Both the position numbers and the translations under genes were made by a program. The notes beneath the pieces are model-generated. The model did not search any database, was not told where the DNA came from, and was given only the letters and a program-made list of their open reading frames with translations. From Bacteroidota bacterium (lineage in GTDB: Bacteria; Bacteroidota; Bacteroidia; Bacteroidales; Prolixibacteraceae), in the NCBI GenBank assembly GCA_030691295.1, contig JAUYEQ010000071.1, positions 1 to 15,097 on the forward strand: 15,097 nt of DNA, in the 5' to 3' direction. Each line of letters begins with the position of its first letter. Within the stretch, counting starts at the first letter, position 1. Positions 7,374 through 14,011 of this stretch are shown piece after piece.

Positions 7374-7552
7374 TTCAGGATATTTAAACAATTATTGTTC
7401 TATCACAATTTCAGGACACAAAGAAAACACTTGTTGGGTAGTTTGGTTTATTTTAACACAGTGCATAAGCTACAAATTTGGCATAAATTTCAGATAAAGC
7501 AGAGATACTTCAAATTAGAATTGGTCAAAACGTTCAAACCGTGCATTATTTT

Positions 7553-7560
7553 TATCTTTG
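7553..7560 (+). promoter_or_regulatory. Bacteroidota -7 promoter box upstream of the DUF4159 gene
   Basis: TATCTTTG matches the TAnnTTTG consensus at all eight positions. It would place transcription start about 55 nt before the ATG at 7623. The -33 position, 19-21 bp upstream, holds CGTTC rather than TTTG, so the element depends on the -7 match. The 249-bp gap also serves the divergent PLP-enzyme gene, for which I find no comparable box. Confidence 0.42.
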
Positions 7561-7622
7561 GGCAAATCAAAAATGGGAACTGAATTTTTTAGGTATTCCC
7601 GTTTTTATACTTTGGTTTAGAA

Positions 7623-8276
7623 ATGAAAAAACTTGGATTTATATTACTGATGATTATGCCTGCGTTGGTTTTTTCGCAGGCAACATCGGTTAAAATTGCA
7701 GTGATGAAATACGACGGGGGCGGCGACTGGTATTCGAATCCCACTGCTTTGCCGAACCTGATCGCTTTTTGCAACGACAACCTGAAAACCAATATCGATC
7801 CGGTTGCCGGAGCTGTTGAGCCGGGGAGCATCGATCTGTTCAACTACGCTTACGTTGACTTGACTGGTCATGGAAATGTAGTTTTCTCGGATGCCGATGC
7901 CGCAAATTTGCGAACCTATCTCGAAGCAGGCGGTTTTCTGCATATCAGCGATAATTACGGGATCGATCCCTTTATCCGCCGCGAAATGAAAAAGGTATTT
8001 CCTGAACTTGATTTCATCGAACTTCCTTTTAATCACCCGATTTATTCACAGAAATACCGGTTCCCCGAAGGATTGCCCAAGATACATGAACACGAAGGCA
8101 AGCCGGCGCAGGGTTTTGGACTGATAAACAAAGGCCGGCTGGTTTGTTTTTACAGCTTCGAAAGCGATTTGGGCGATGGTTGGGAAGATCGTTCTGTTCA
8201 CAACGACCCCGAAGATGTGCGTCAAAAAGCCCTGCAGATGGGCGCGAATATTATTTCGTTCGTGTTTAATCAGTAA
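7623..8276 (+). CDS. Secreted DUF4159 domain protein
   Basis: This 217-residue protein has a Sec signal peptide (residues 1-19; positive MKK, hydrophobic core, likely cleavage near VFSQA) and one DUF4159 domain over the rest. Recognisable family segments are KYDGGGDWYSNPTALPNL (29-46), YVDLTGHGNVVFSD (77-90), LRTYLEAGGFLHISDNYG (97-113), FNHPIY (136-141) and the C-terminal helix with MGANIISF. The strand-helix order, with a glycine-rich turn before FLHISD, resembles a class I glutamine amidotransferase/ThuA-like fold. The nucleophilic cysteine of that fold is not evident, so it may bind rather than catalyse. It is probably periplasmic. Other DUF4159 proteins are often larger or sit beside MoxR/DUF58 genes; here the protein is short and stands alone. 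Its stop lies three bases from the stop of the convergent permease gene. The biochemical role is unknown. Confidence 0.85.
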   Translation: MKKLGFILLMIMPALVFSQATSVKIAVMKYDGGGDWYSNPTALPNLIAFCNDNLKTNIDPVAGAVEPGSIDLFNYAYVDLTGHGNVVFSDADAANLRTYLEAGGFLHISDNYGIDPFIRREMKKVFPELDFIELPFNHPIYSQKYRFPEGLPKIHEHEGKPAQGFGLINKGRLVCFYSFESDLGDGWEDRSVHNDPEDVRQKALQMGANIISFVFNQ

Positions 8277-8279
8277 ACT

Positions 8280-10160
8280 TTATTCTTCTTTCTTCTTGAT
8301 CCCAAATTCAGGATTTACATTCGTAAAGAAAACCGGAATCATGCCTGGAATCATGCAGATTACCACCCATATAAAGAAGTTCGGGTAGCCAATTATTTCC
8401 TGCAGCCATCCTGAGAACATACCGGGAATCATCATCCCCAAAGCCATAAAACCAGTTGCTATGGCAAAATGGGCTGTTTTGTTTTCACCTTCAGAAATAT
8501 AAATCATGTATAACATGTAGGCTGTAAAGCCGAAACCGTAACAAAATTGCTCAATTGTAACACATAAACCAATTATAAGGTAGTTGGTCGGTTGGGCAAA
8601 AGCCATGTAAACGTAGGCCAGATTTGGTAGGTTAATGGCCAGTACCATCCACCAAAGCCAATATCTGAATCCCTTTTTGGATGCGGCCAATCCTCCCAGG
8701 ATTCCTCCCAGGGTTAACGCAAGAATTCCAAATGTTCCGTAAATAAGCCCAACGTCACCGGTGGTGAGTCCCAGTCCGCCAAGTTGGCGCGGATCGAGCA
8801 TAAAGGGTGAAGCCAGTTTTACCAATTGCGCTTCACCCAGTCGGTAAAACATTAAAAAGGAAAGTATCACCCAAATTTCTTTTCTCCTGAAAAAGGAAGT
8901 GAAAGTTCTGAAAAATACACAGAAGAGGTTCTGGTCGTCGTTTGCACGTTTTTGGTCGGATGCAGGGTGGGGGAGTATAAAGCGGTGATAGAAGGAAAAT
9001 AGGATAAACATACCAGCCAAAATCATGAAGGTAATACTCCATGCCAGGTGGATATTTCCTGAAGTTCCTTTGAACGAAGCGTCTGATGCTTTGGTTAATT
9101 TGGGATCGGCCTGAATGAGCAAGTATGCAGGTTGTTCCCAGTTTTGCAGGTTGAAAGCCAGTCGTTCCCCTTCCAGTAACTGCAAACTTTTATCTCCCGA
9201 TTGCCATTTCATGTTCAATATCATCTCTTTATTTTCTTCAGGTTTTTCACTTAACCTGATTGCAACCACCGCGATATTTCCAACAGCAGTGCCATCTGCT
9301 TGTTTGATTTCTTTATTTTGAAAATGTTTCTGCAGGAATTGCTTTAAGGGTGAAGAGATGAATTGTGTCCATAAGGATGTTTTTTCTTCATTTTTGGTAG
9401 TAGCCGAATGTTTGCCATTAATCACAAAACCAAGTGAAAGGTTGTGTTCTGCCACGACCTTGCGCATCGAATCCAGTTGTTGTTTCTGAATGTTTTGTGT
9501 TGATACTATTACCTCATTGGGGAAGGATGCAAAATAAGAGTTGCCCGATTGGGCTGGTAATGTTTGATTTGCTTCCGGTAGCGTGATTTGATTGGTAATA
9601 TTTGGAATGGCTTTTACATTGATTTCAATGGGTGGCAAACCGGTTGCCGTTTCAAAAAATCCTGCCAGTATGATGAGCAGTCCTTGTCCGGTTATCATTG
9701 CAAAGCGGTAAAATGTGCTGCGGATGCCAACAAAATAGGTTTGCTGGTGTTCGTCCAGGCCCAGCATGTAAAACCCATCGGCCGAAATGTCGTGCGTTGC
9801 CGAGCTGAAAGCCAGCAGCCACATAAATATCAGGGTGATTTTAAAGAAACCGGGCAAAGGAATGGCCAGCGCAATACCTCCCAATCCGGCACCGATGAGG
9901 AGTTGCATAATAACGATCCACCAGCGTTTTGTTTTATACAGATCAACAATTGGGCTCCACAGCGGTTTAATAACCCACGGCAAATACAACCAGCCAGTAT
10001 AGAAAGCAATATCTGCGTTCGAAATTCCCAGTCGTTTAAACATGATGACTGAAATGGTCATTGCTACCACGTAAGGAATTCCTTCAGCAAAATAGAGTGT
10101 TGGCACCCATGCCCATGGGTTGCGTTGTTTTGGAGCGGGGGTGATTTTGTTATTGGTCAT
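8280..10160 (-). CDS. AmpG-like MFS permease with a large periplasmic insertion
   Basis: This is a 626-residue inner-membrane transporter of the major facilitator superfamily. The first half resembles AmpG, the importer of GlcNAc-anhydroMurNAc muropeptides: PTLYFAEGIPY (20-30), YLPWVIKPLWSPIVD (59-73), and SSATHDISADGF (119-130). About 12 membrane helices can be placed: five between 18 and 168, one at 372-391 and six between 428 and 613. Between helices 5 and 6 lies a hydrophilic region of about 200 residues (170-370), which topology puts in the periplasm. AmpG itself is about 490 residues and lacks it. The insertion looks like a folded domain with alternating strands (for example FNLQNWEQPAYLLIQADP, 336-353) and a helical part near 225-240. 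The gene follows the SpoIID-like gene by 15 bp and is probably co-transcribed with it, which supports a peptidoglycan-fragment substrate. The substrate is inferred; other solutes remain possible. Confidence 0.83.
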   Translation of the reverse strand: MTNNKITPAPKQRNPWAWVPTLYFAEGIPYVVAMTISVIMFKRLGISNADIAFYTGWLYLPWVIKPLWSPIVDLYKTKRWWIVIMQLLIGAGLGGIALAIPLPGFFKITLIFMWLLAFSSATHDISADGFYMLGLDEHQQTYFVGIRSTFYRFAMITGQGLLIILAGFFETATGLPPIEINVKAIPNITNQITLPEANQTLPAQSGNSYFASFPNEVIVSTQNIQKQQLDSMRKVVAEHNLSLGFVINGKHSATTKNEEKTSLWTQFISSPLKQFLQKHFQNKEIKQADGTAVGNIAVVAIRLSEKPEENKEMILNMKWQSGDKSLQLLEGERLAFNLQNWEQPAYLLIQADPKLTKASDASFKGTSGNIHLAWSITFMILAGMFILFSFYHRFILPHPASDQKRANDDQNLFCVFFRTFTSFFRRKEIWVILSFLMFYRLGEAQLVKLASPFMLDPRQLGGLGLTTGDVGLIYGTFGILALTLGGILGGLAASKKGFRYWLWWMVLAINLPNLAYVYMAFAQPTNYLIIGLCVTIEQFCYGFGFTAYMLYMIYISEGENKTAHFAIATGFMALGMMIPGMFSGWLQEIIGYPNFFIWVVICMIPGMIPVFFTNVNPEFGIKKKEE

Positions 10161-10175
10161 AAGTGGTTTTCTTTG

Positions 10176-11507
10176 TTAATATTCTTTTGAGATTGTTGCC
10201 CCTTTAAAATAATGCAACAAAATTTCATCGTATTTATAACCTTTGGCTCCCATCATCGCGGCACCAATCTGGCAAAGGCCAACGCCATGTCCCCAACCGG
10301 CGCCGGTCAGCACAAATTCGCCGGGAATACCGTCGGTAATATTTAGTTTATCGACGACAAAAGCGGAGCTGTATAAATGCGATTCAGACAATGTTTTACG
10401 GATTTCCAGTTCTTTGCCGATGGTGAGCGTAAGATTGCTTCCTACAATTTTTATTTTTTTCAGCCGACCCGATTTTCCGCGTTCTATTGGAATAAGATCG
10501 AGAATTGCCCCAAAATCTTTTCCTGATTTGCGGGCAATCAATTCAGCCAAATCTGCCTGTTGATAAGTCAGGCTCCATCGGTAAAAATCTTTGGTTTCCT
10601 GATCGTAATCGTTCAAAACCTGCGACAACACTTCGCGGTCGGTTGTGTTGCAAAAAGCAGGCGGCGCATTCCTGATCCATTTTTCGGCAGCAGCTTCATT
10701 TGTCAGATCGGTGTCAAAACCTTCCGGAGTATCTGGATTGTCAATAATAGCTTGTAAATAGGAATGAATTTCGGGTTCCCATACATTTTCAAAAGTTTCT
10801 GAAATTCCGCCACAACTTTTCGAGAAGCGGGCATCGCATACATTTTCACCGTCCATCAGCAACATACCGCGGGTTTCTTTAACGGCTTGTTCAACTAACT
10901 TAGTCGATTGGCGGGTAATTCCCTGATACCGCTGACAATGATCGTCGCCACAAACATCAAAATTCAGGTGATCTTCACGGTCGTACCAGCGGATATATTC
11001 TTCCGGAGTATCTGAAATGGCTTGGTAGGATTTTCCTGAATTTTGCAAATCATTGCTTTTTATCGTTTGAGCCAGAAGCCACGAGCGCGAAGTGATGGCG
11101 TGTGCTTTCAGTAATTCGGAGCTGCTGGTTGCACTCATTTCAGAAGAAATTACGCTGACTAAATAATCTTCCAGGGGCAAAATATTTATCACGGTCAGTT
11201 TTTCATTCTCAATGATAATTTTCAGCGATCCTTTGAAGACTTGATCTTCTTTCCGTTCCCAATGGAATTTTATACCAATGGTTACGTCGTTCAATTCGAA
11301 GGATGCTTCGTGGTACCTGACAGGCTCGAAAAGCAGTTCCTCCTCATCGGTCATTTCATCGTTGAGCCAGATTTTTCCATCACGATAGTTAACTTTTTGC
11401 AGCTTTTCAAATGGAACACCGTTCGGAGCCAATAAATATCTTTCGTTCAGCCTGAAAATGATTTCCGGCTGATACATGATTCCTATGCTTATTTGTGGTT
11501 CTTTCAT
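10176..11507 (-). CDS. SpoIID/LytB-domain protein without a signal peptide
   Basis: This 443-residue protein belongs to the SpoIID/LytB family, whose characterised members are lytic transglycosylases or amidase enhancers acting on peptidoglycan. The N-terminal part (1-100) is beta-rich. The core begins at INILPLEDYLVSVISSEM with candidate catalytic Glu123, followed by ELLKAHAITSRSW (131-143). The CX4C motif VCGDDHCQ (Cys186, Cys191) matches the metal-site cysteines of clostridial SpoIID, and SCGGISE (231-237) matches the family's CGGxTE. A family-typical C-terminus follows: GAGWGHGVGLCQIGA (402-416) and HYFKGA. All key residues are present, so activity is plausible. There is no signal peptide or membrane segment, and an in-frame TGA upstream with no other start before the ATG excludes a longer leader. 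It probably acts in the cytoplasm, unlike most family members. It lies in one transcription unit with the AmpG-like permease. Confidence 0.86.
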   Translation of the reverse strand: MKEPQISIGIMYQPEIIFRLNERYLLAPNGVPFEKLQKVNYRDGKIWLNDEMTDEEELLFEPVRYHEASFELNDVTIGIKFHWERKEDQVFKGSLKIIIENEKLTVINILPLEDYLVSVISSEMSATSSSELLKAHAITSRSWLLAQTIKSNDLQNSGKSYQAISDTPEEYIRWYDREDHLNFDVCGDDHCQRYQGITRQSTKLVEQAVKETRGMLLMDGENVCDARFSKSCGGISETFENVWEPEIHSYLQAIIDNPDTPEGFDTDLTNEAAAEKWIRNAPPAFCNTTDREVLSQVLNDYDQETKDFYRWSLTYQQADLAELIARKSGKDFGAILDLIPIERGKSGRLKKIKIVGSNLTLTIGKELEIRKTLSESHLYSSAFVVDKLNITDGIPGEFVLTGAGWGHGVGLCQIGAAMMGAKGYKYDEILLHYFKGATISKEY

Positions 11508-11539
11508 ATTTTTAAGTTTTGGATGATTTGGAAATTGGT

Positions 11540-11555
11540 TATTGAATATTCAATA
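11540..11555. repeat. Perfect 16-bp palindrome between the GNAT and SpoIID-like genes
   Basis: TATTGAATATTCAATA is identical to its reverse complement and is followed by TTGGATATT, a partial echo of the same units. It lies in the 81-bp gap after the GNAT stop and 33 bp before the SpoIID-like start. It could be an operator for the SpoIID-permease unit, a weak AT-rich hairpin, or a member of a dispersed AT-rich repeat. Confidence 0.55.
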
Positions 11556-11588
11556 TTGGATATTTTTTCAGGAACCTGCCTCATTGGT

Positions 11589-12071
11589 TTATAGCCGAAG
11601 TTCTAAAACCGGATAAATCGGTTCTGTAAAACCCAATTTCCGATATAGTTTTTCCCCTTCTTTCGAAGTGTGTAACGATACTTTGCTAATTCCTCTGTTG
11701 TGGGCTTCGTTTAAAAGTTCCTGCAGAATCATACCCGAAATACCTTTCCTTCGGGCAAAAGGTACGGTGTACATGTTCAGAATATCGCCTTCAAGATACG
11801 ATGTTTGGTTGAAATCGCCAGGTATTTTTTTGAGTACCATTGCCCCAAAGCTCAATGCTTCTGCATCCTGTTCAGCCAGAAATGCAAAGAACCGATCTTC
11901 TGTCAAAGCCTCATTAAAATATTGATTGAGTTCGCTTTTTAGCTTTTGCTGGTATTCTAATCCTCTTTCGCCCTGCATCTCTGCAAGATAGGCTATCCGG
12001 TAGCTTGTAAGAAGTTCAACTTCTTCGGAACCTATTTCCCTGATATTAATTCTGGATAAATCAACTTGCAT
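11589..12071 (-). CDS. GNAT-family N-acetyltransferase
   Basis: This 160-residue protein shows the GNAT fold: an N-terminal beta-alpha unit (INIREIGSEEVELL), the long helices over 35-60, the strand ILNMYTVPFARRKGISG (97-113) carrying the acetyl-CoA pyrophosphate loop RRKGISG (R/Q-x-x-G-x-G/A), helix ILQELLNEAHNRG, strand VSLHTSKEG and the terminal KLYRKLGF (141-148). It transfers an acetyl group from acetyl-CoA to an amine; the acceptor cannot be read from the sequence. The ATG at 12071 gives a complete N-terminal strand. It is upstream of, and on the same strand as, the SpoIID-like and AmpG-like genes, but the 81-bp gap with a palindrome means it may be transcribed separately. Modification of a cell-wall amino sugar or peptide would fit the neighbours, but that is speculation. 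Confidence 0.85.
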   Translation of the reverse strand: MQVDLSRINIREIGSEEVELLTSYRIAYLAEMQGERGLEYQQKLKSELNQYFNEALTEDRFFAFLAEQDAEALSFGAMVLKKIPGDFNQTSYLEGDILNMYTVPFARRKGISGMILQELLNEAHNRGISKVSLHTSKEGEKLYRKLGFTEPIYPVLELRL

Positions 12072-12329
12072 AACTGTTAGTTTTAGCGTTTTGGATCAAT
12101 CAAAGCATCAATAAATTCATTAATCTGTAACTTGTCGTACCAATTTGCAAAATTTAAAATTCAGTAAAACAAGCTGTTATGTTGTACGTGGCATTTTAAT
12201 TTAATGTTCACTAACTTAGTAATTAATGTGGTGTAAACAATTGGTCAACCTACTTAAAATGAAGAATTGTTGTATAACAGGGAAAATGGGAATATACGAC
12301 AGGTCAGTAAGATGATGGGAAAATGATAA

Positions 12330-12362
12330 TTTGCAAGGGCAGGCAGCGTTTTATTGCATTTG
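12330..12362 (+). promoter_or_regulatory. Possible distal promoter of the V-ATPase operon
   Basis: TTTG (12330-12333) and TGCATTTG (12355-12362) stand 21 bp apart, the spacing of Bacteroidota -33/-7 elements. The -7 box has seven of eight consensus positions (TG in place of TA). A start here would include both hairpins at 12395-12432 in the leader RNA. Confidence 0.28.
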
Positions 12363-12394
12363 TGAATAGAACAAAAAAGATTACTTTCACCGAT

Positions 12395-12432
12395 GTAGGG
12401 TTTTCCCTCTACGAATACAGGGATTTTCCTGT
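12395..12432. promoter_or_regulatory. Two adjacent small hairpins/palindromes upstream of the ATPase promoter
   Basis: GTAG (12395-12398) pairs with CTAC (12409-12412), extended by GG-CC across a bulge. Four bases on, ACAGG (12417-12421) pairs perfectly with CCTGT (12428-12432). The two cores are near repeats of each other (GGGTTTTCCCT and GGGATTTTCCT). The second overlaps the proposed -33 element, so a protein binding this pair could control the operon. This is a candidate operator only. Confidence 0.35.
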
Positions 12433-12462
12433 TGGCAATAGTTGACTTGAAGATTAGATTTG
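12431..12462 (+). promoter_or_regulatory. Predicted promoter of the V-type ATPase operon
   Basis: TAGATTTG (12455-12462) matches the TAnnTTTG -7 consensus fully, and GTTG (12431-12434) lies 20 bp upstream at the -33 position, matching three of four bases of TTTG. Transcription would begin near 12468, leaving a leader of about 80 nt before the subunit E start codon. It is the best-supported promoter in the window. Confidence 0.55.
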
Positions 12463-12550
12463 TAGCAAATGCTCTTCCTGATTTAAGGTTGTTTTAGTGC
12501 AGTTTAAATCTGGCATTATATAAATAATTGAAAAACTAAACATAAATAAT

Positions 12551-13171
12551 ATGACATCAAAAATTTTAGAGTTGACCGAAAAGATTTATAATGAGGGCAT
12601 TGAGAAAGTACACAAAGAAGCTGAAGGTATATTGGCAGCAGCAAAAGAGAAGGCAAAAAGGATTGAAGATGACGCTATCCTGAAATCGAATAAAATGATT
12701 TCAGACGCCAAAAAGGAATCGGAAGCAATTTTTGGCAGCTTTCAGTCTGAACTGCAATCAATAGCCAGCGAGACTTTAGAAGTTGCAAAACAGAAAATTG
12801 CTGCGTGTATTGTTGCCGGGTACTCTAAACAAGTGGCAACTGATTTGTTCGATGACCGGAGCTTTGTGAAATCCTTATTGCTCGAAACGGTTAAGAAATG
12901 GGAAATGCAAAAGGGGGCGATGCCCGATTTGACCCTGGTTGTACCCGAAAAGCAACTGAAAGAATTTGAGAATATAATACAATCAGATGTCGGCGGAATT
13001 TTACAAAAATCACCCACATTGCAGGTAGATCCATCCGTAAAAAACGGTTTCAAAATAATTGCAGACAAAGAAGGTTATCAGGTTTCGTTTACCGACGAAG
13101 ACCTGACCAACTTCCTGAGAACTTTTATGAAACCCAAAATCAGCGATTTTCTTTTTAATAACTCAAAATAA
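12551..13171 (+). CDS. atpE: V-type (A/V-type) ATP synthase subunit E
   Basis: Subunit E is part of the peripheral stalk that holds the catalytic A3B3 head of the rotary ATPase against the membrane sector. The 206-residue protein has the two-part layout of the family. A long charged helix (about 5-100) is rich in Lys, Glu and Ala, with EGILAAAKEKAKRIEDD as its clearest part. A compact C-terminal domain follows, including LTLVVPEKQL (127-136), GFKIIADKEGYQVSF (165-179) and DLTNFLRTFMKPKISDFLF. The ATG at 12551 is preceded by an A-rich leader. The TAA overlaps the next ATG by one base (TAATG), a sign of translational coupling. It is the first gene of the operon. The family's sequence conservation is low, but the position next to DUF2764 and subunit A settles the call. 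The symbol follows V-type usage and is not the F-type c subunit. Confidence 0.9.
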   Translation: MTSKILELTEKIYNEGIEKVHKEAEGILAAAKEKAKRIEDDAILKSNKMISDAKKESEAIFGSFQSELQSIASETLEVAKQKIAACIVAGYSKQVATDLFDDRSFVKSLLLETVKKWEMQKGAMPDLTLVVPEKQLKEFENIIQSDVGGILQKSPTLQVDPSVKNGFKIIADKEGYQVSFTDEDLTNFLRTFMKPKISDFLFNNSK

Positions 13172-13986
13172 TGACTGAGTATCATTGCTTAATATCGGGC
13201 TTGCCTGAACTGTCATTTGATTCTATTGAGGGATCATACGGTTTGGTGCGATTTCTCGAAGACGCCCGGTCATCGCTTGATCCGGTTCATCTGGACTGGG
13301 TAAACTGCTTGGTTCTGGCGCAGGGACATAAACCACTTTTGCGATATTTAAATGGTGAAACTGTTGCCGATATTCCCACTTTGCCTTATTCTTTTGAGTG
13401 GACGTTTCCTGAAAAAGATGGTTTCATATTGTTGCCTGCATATGTTCAGGAGTTTGTTTTAAGGTTCAGGAAGGACAATGAAATTTTGCCATCGTATCAA
13501 TGGGAGAAATTACTGTCGGAAGGATATTATCGTTATTTGGCCGGAAAGGGCAATCCTTTCATTAATAGTTGGGCCAATTTCGACATGAATATCCGAAACT
13601 ATACTACTTCAAAAACATTTAAGGAAGATATACCACAAAAGAAGATGCAGGTAATGCCAGGCAACAAATTCGCCCGCCTGCTTCTGGAGTTCAATACCGA
13701 TCACAAAGAAGTTCAGGTTGATTGGCCGCTCGCTGCTGCACTGGATAAAATTCTGGAAAATCCGGATTTACTGGAACGTGAAAAAGCCATTGACCATTTG
13801 ATCTGGGACGAAATCGACAGGCTGAACCTCTTCAATTATTTTTCAATAGAAGTTGTGCTGGGTTACACGCTGAAATTTTTAATTATTGAAAGGTGGAGGG
13901 TTATATTAAAGCCTGACATACAGTTGGATGTAAGTCGCATTATTGATGACAAAGTTAAGGGGCATTTCACTGATAGTCCACTTTAG
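13171..13986 (+). CDS. DUF2764 protein of the V-type ATPase operon
   Basis: This 271-residue soluble protein belongs to the uncharacterised DUF2764 family, which is known almost only from V-type ATPase operons of Bacteroidota, spirochaetes and chlamydiae. It starts by a one-base overlap with subunit E and is followed after 25 bp by subunit A. The sequence is mostly helical after residue 85. Conserved-looking patches are MTEYHCLISGLPEL (1-14), WANFDMNIRNY (134-144) and a C-terminal helix containing LFNYFSIEVVLGYTLKFL (220-237) followed by IERW. The pattern of a DxNIR element and a terminal helix with Glu and Lys recalls the C/d subunit (AC39 family) of other V/A-ATPases, which joins the central stalk to the membrane ring. 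That resemblance is my inference from motif layout, not an alignment. There is no signal peptide or membrane segment. Confidence 0.85.
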   Translation: MTEYHCLISGLPELSFDSIEGSYGLVRFLEDARSSLDPVHLDWVNCLVLAQGHKPLLRYLNGETVADIPTLPYSFEWTFPEKDGFILLPAYVQEFVLRFRKDNEILPSYQWEKLLSEGYYRYLAGKGNPFINSWANFDMNIRNYTTSKTFKEDIPQKKMQVMPGNKFARLLLEFNTDHKEVQVDWPLAAALDKILENPDLLEREKAIDHLIWDEIDRLNLFNYFSIEVVLGYTLKFLIIERWRVILKPDIQLDVSRIIDDKVKGHFTDSPL

Positions 13987-14011
13987 AAACAGAAAATAAT
14001 CAAATAAAAAT

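Larger units (their letters stand above)
12072..12550. other. 479-bp intergenic regulatory region between the GNAT gene and the V-ATPase operon
   Basis: No open reading frame with protein-like composition, tRNA or known riboswitch is recognised here. The half nearer the GNAT gene is AT-rich and contains a weak stem, GTTGTATA (12269-12276) with TATACGAC (12293-12300), which includes one G-T pair. The half nearer the ATPase holds two possible promoters and two adjacent short hairpins, listed separately. Confidence 0.6.

Noticed and set aside
7371..7391. TTG at 7391 as the start of the PLP-enzyme gene
   Set aside because: An ATG 18 bases further on gives a normal family N-terminus, and ATG is strongly preferred. 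The TTG form adds only six residues with no conserved feature.
9588..10052. 154-codon plus-strand frame opposite the AmpG-like permease
   Set aside because: It is antisense to well-defined transmembrane segments and shows no signal, domain or credible start.
12269..12300. GTTGTATA / TATACGAC inverted repeat as a terminator or riboswitch stem
   Set aside because: The stem is short and AT-rich, contains a G-T pair, has a 16-base loop and no T-run, so it is too weak to call.
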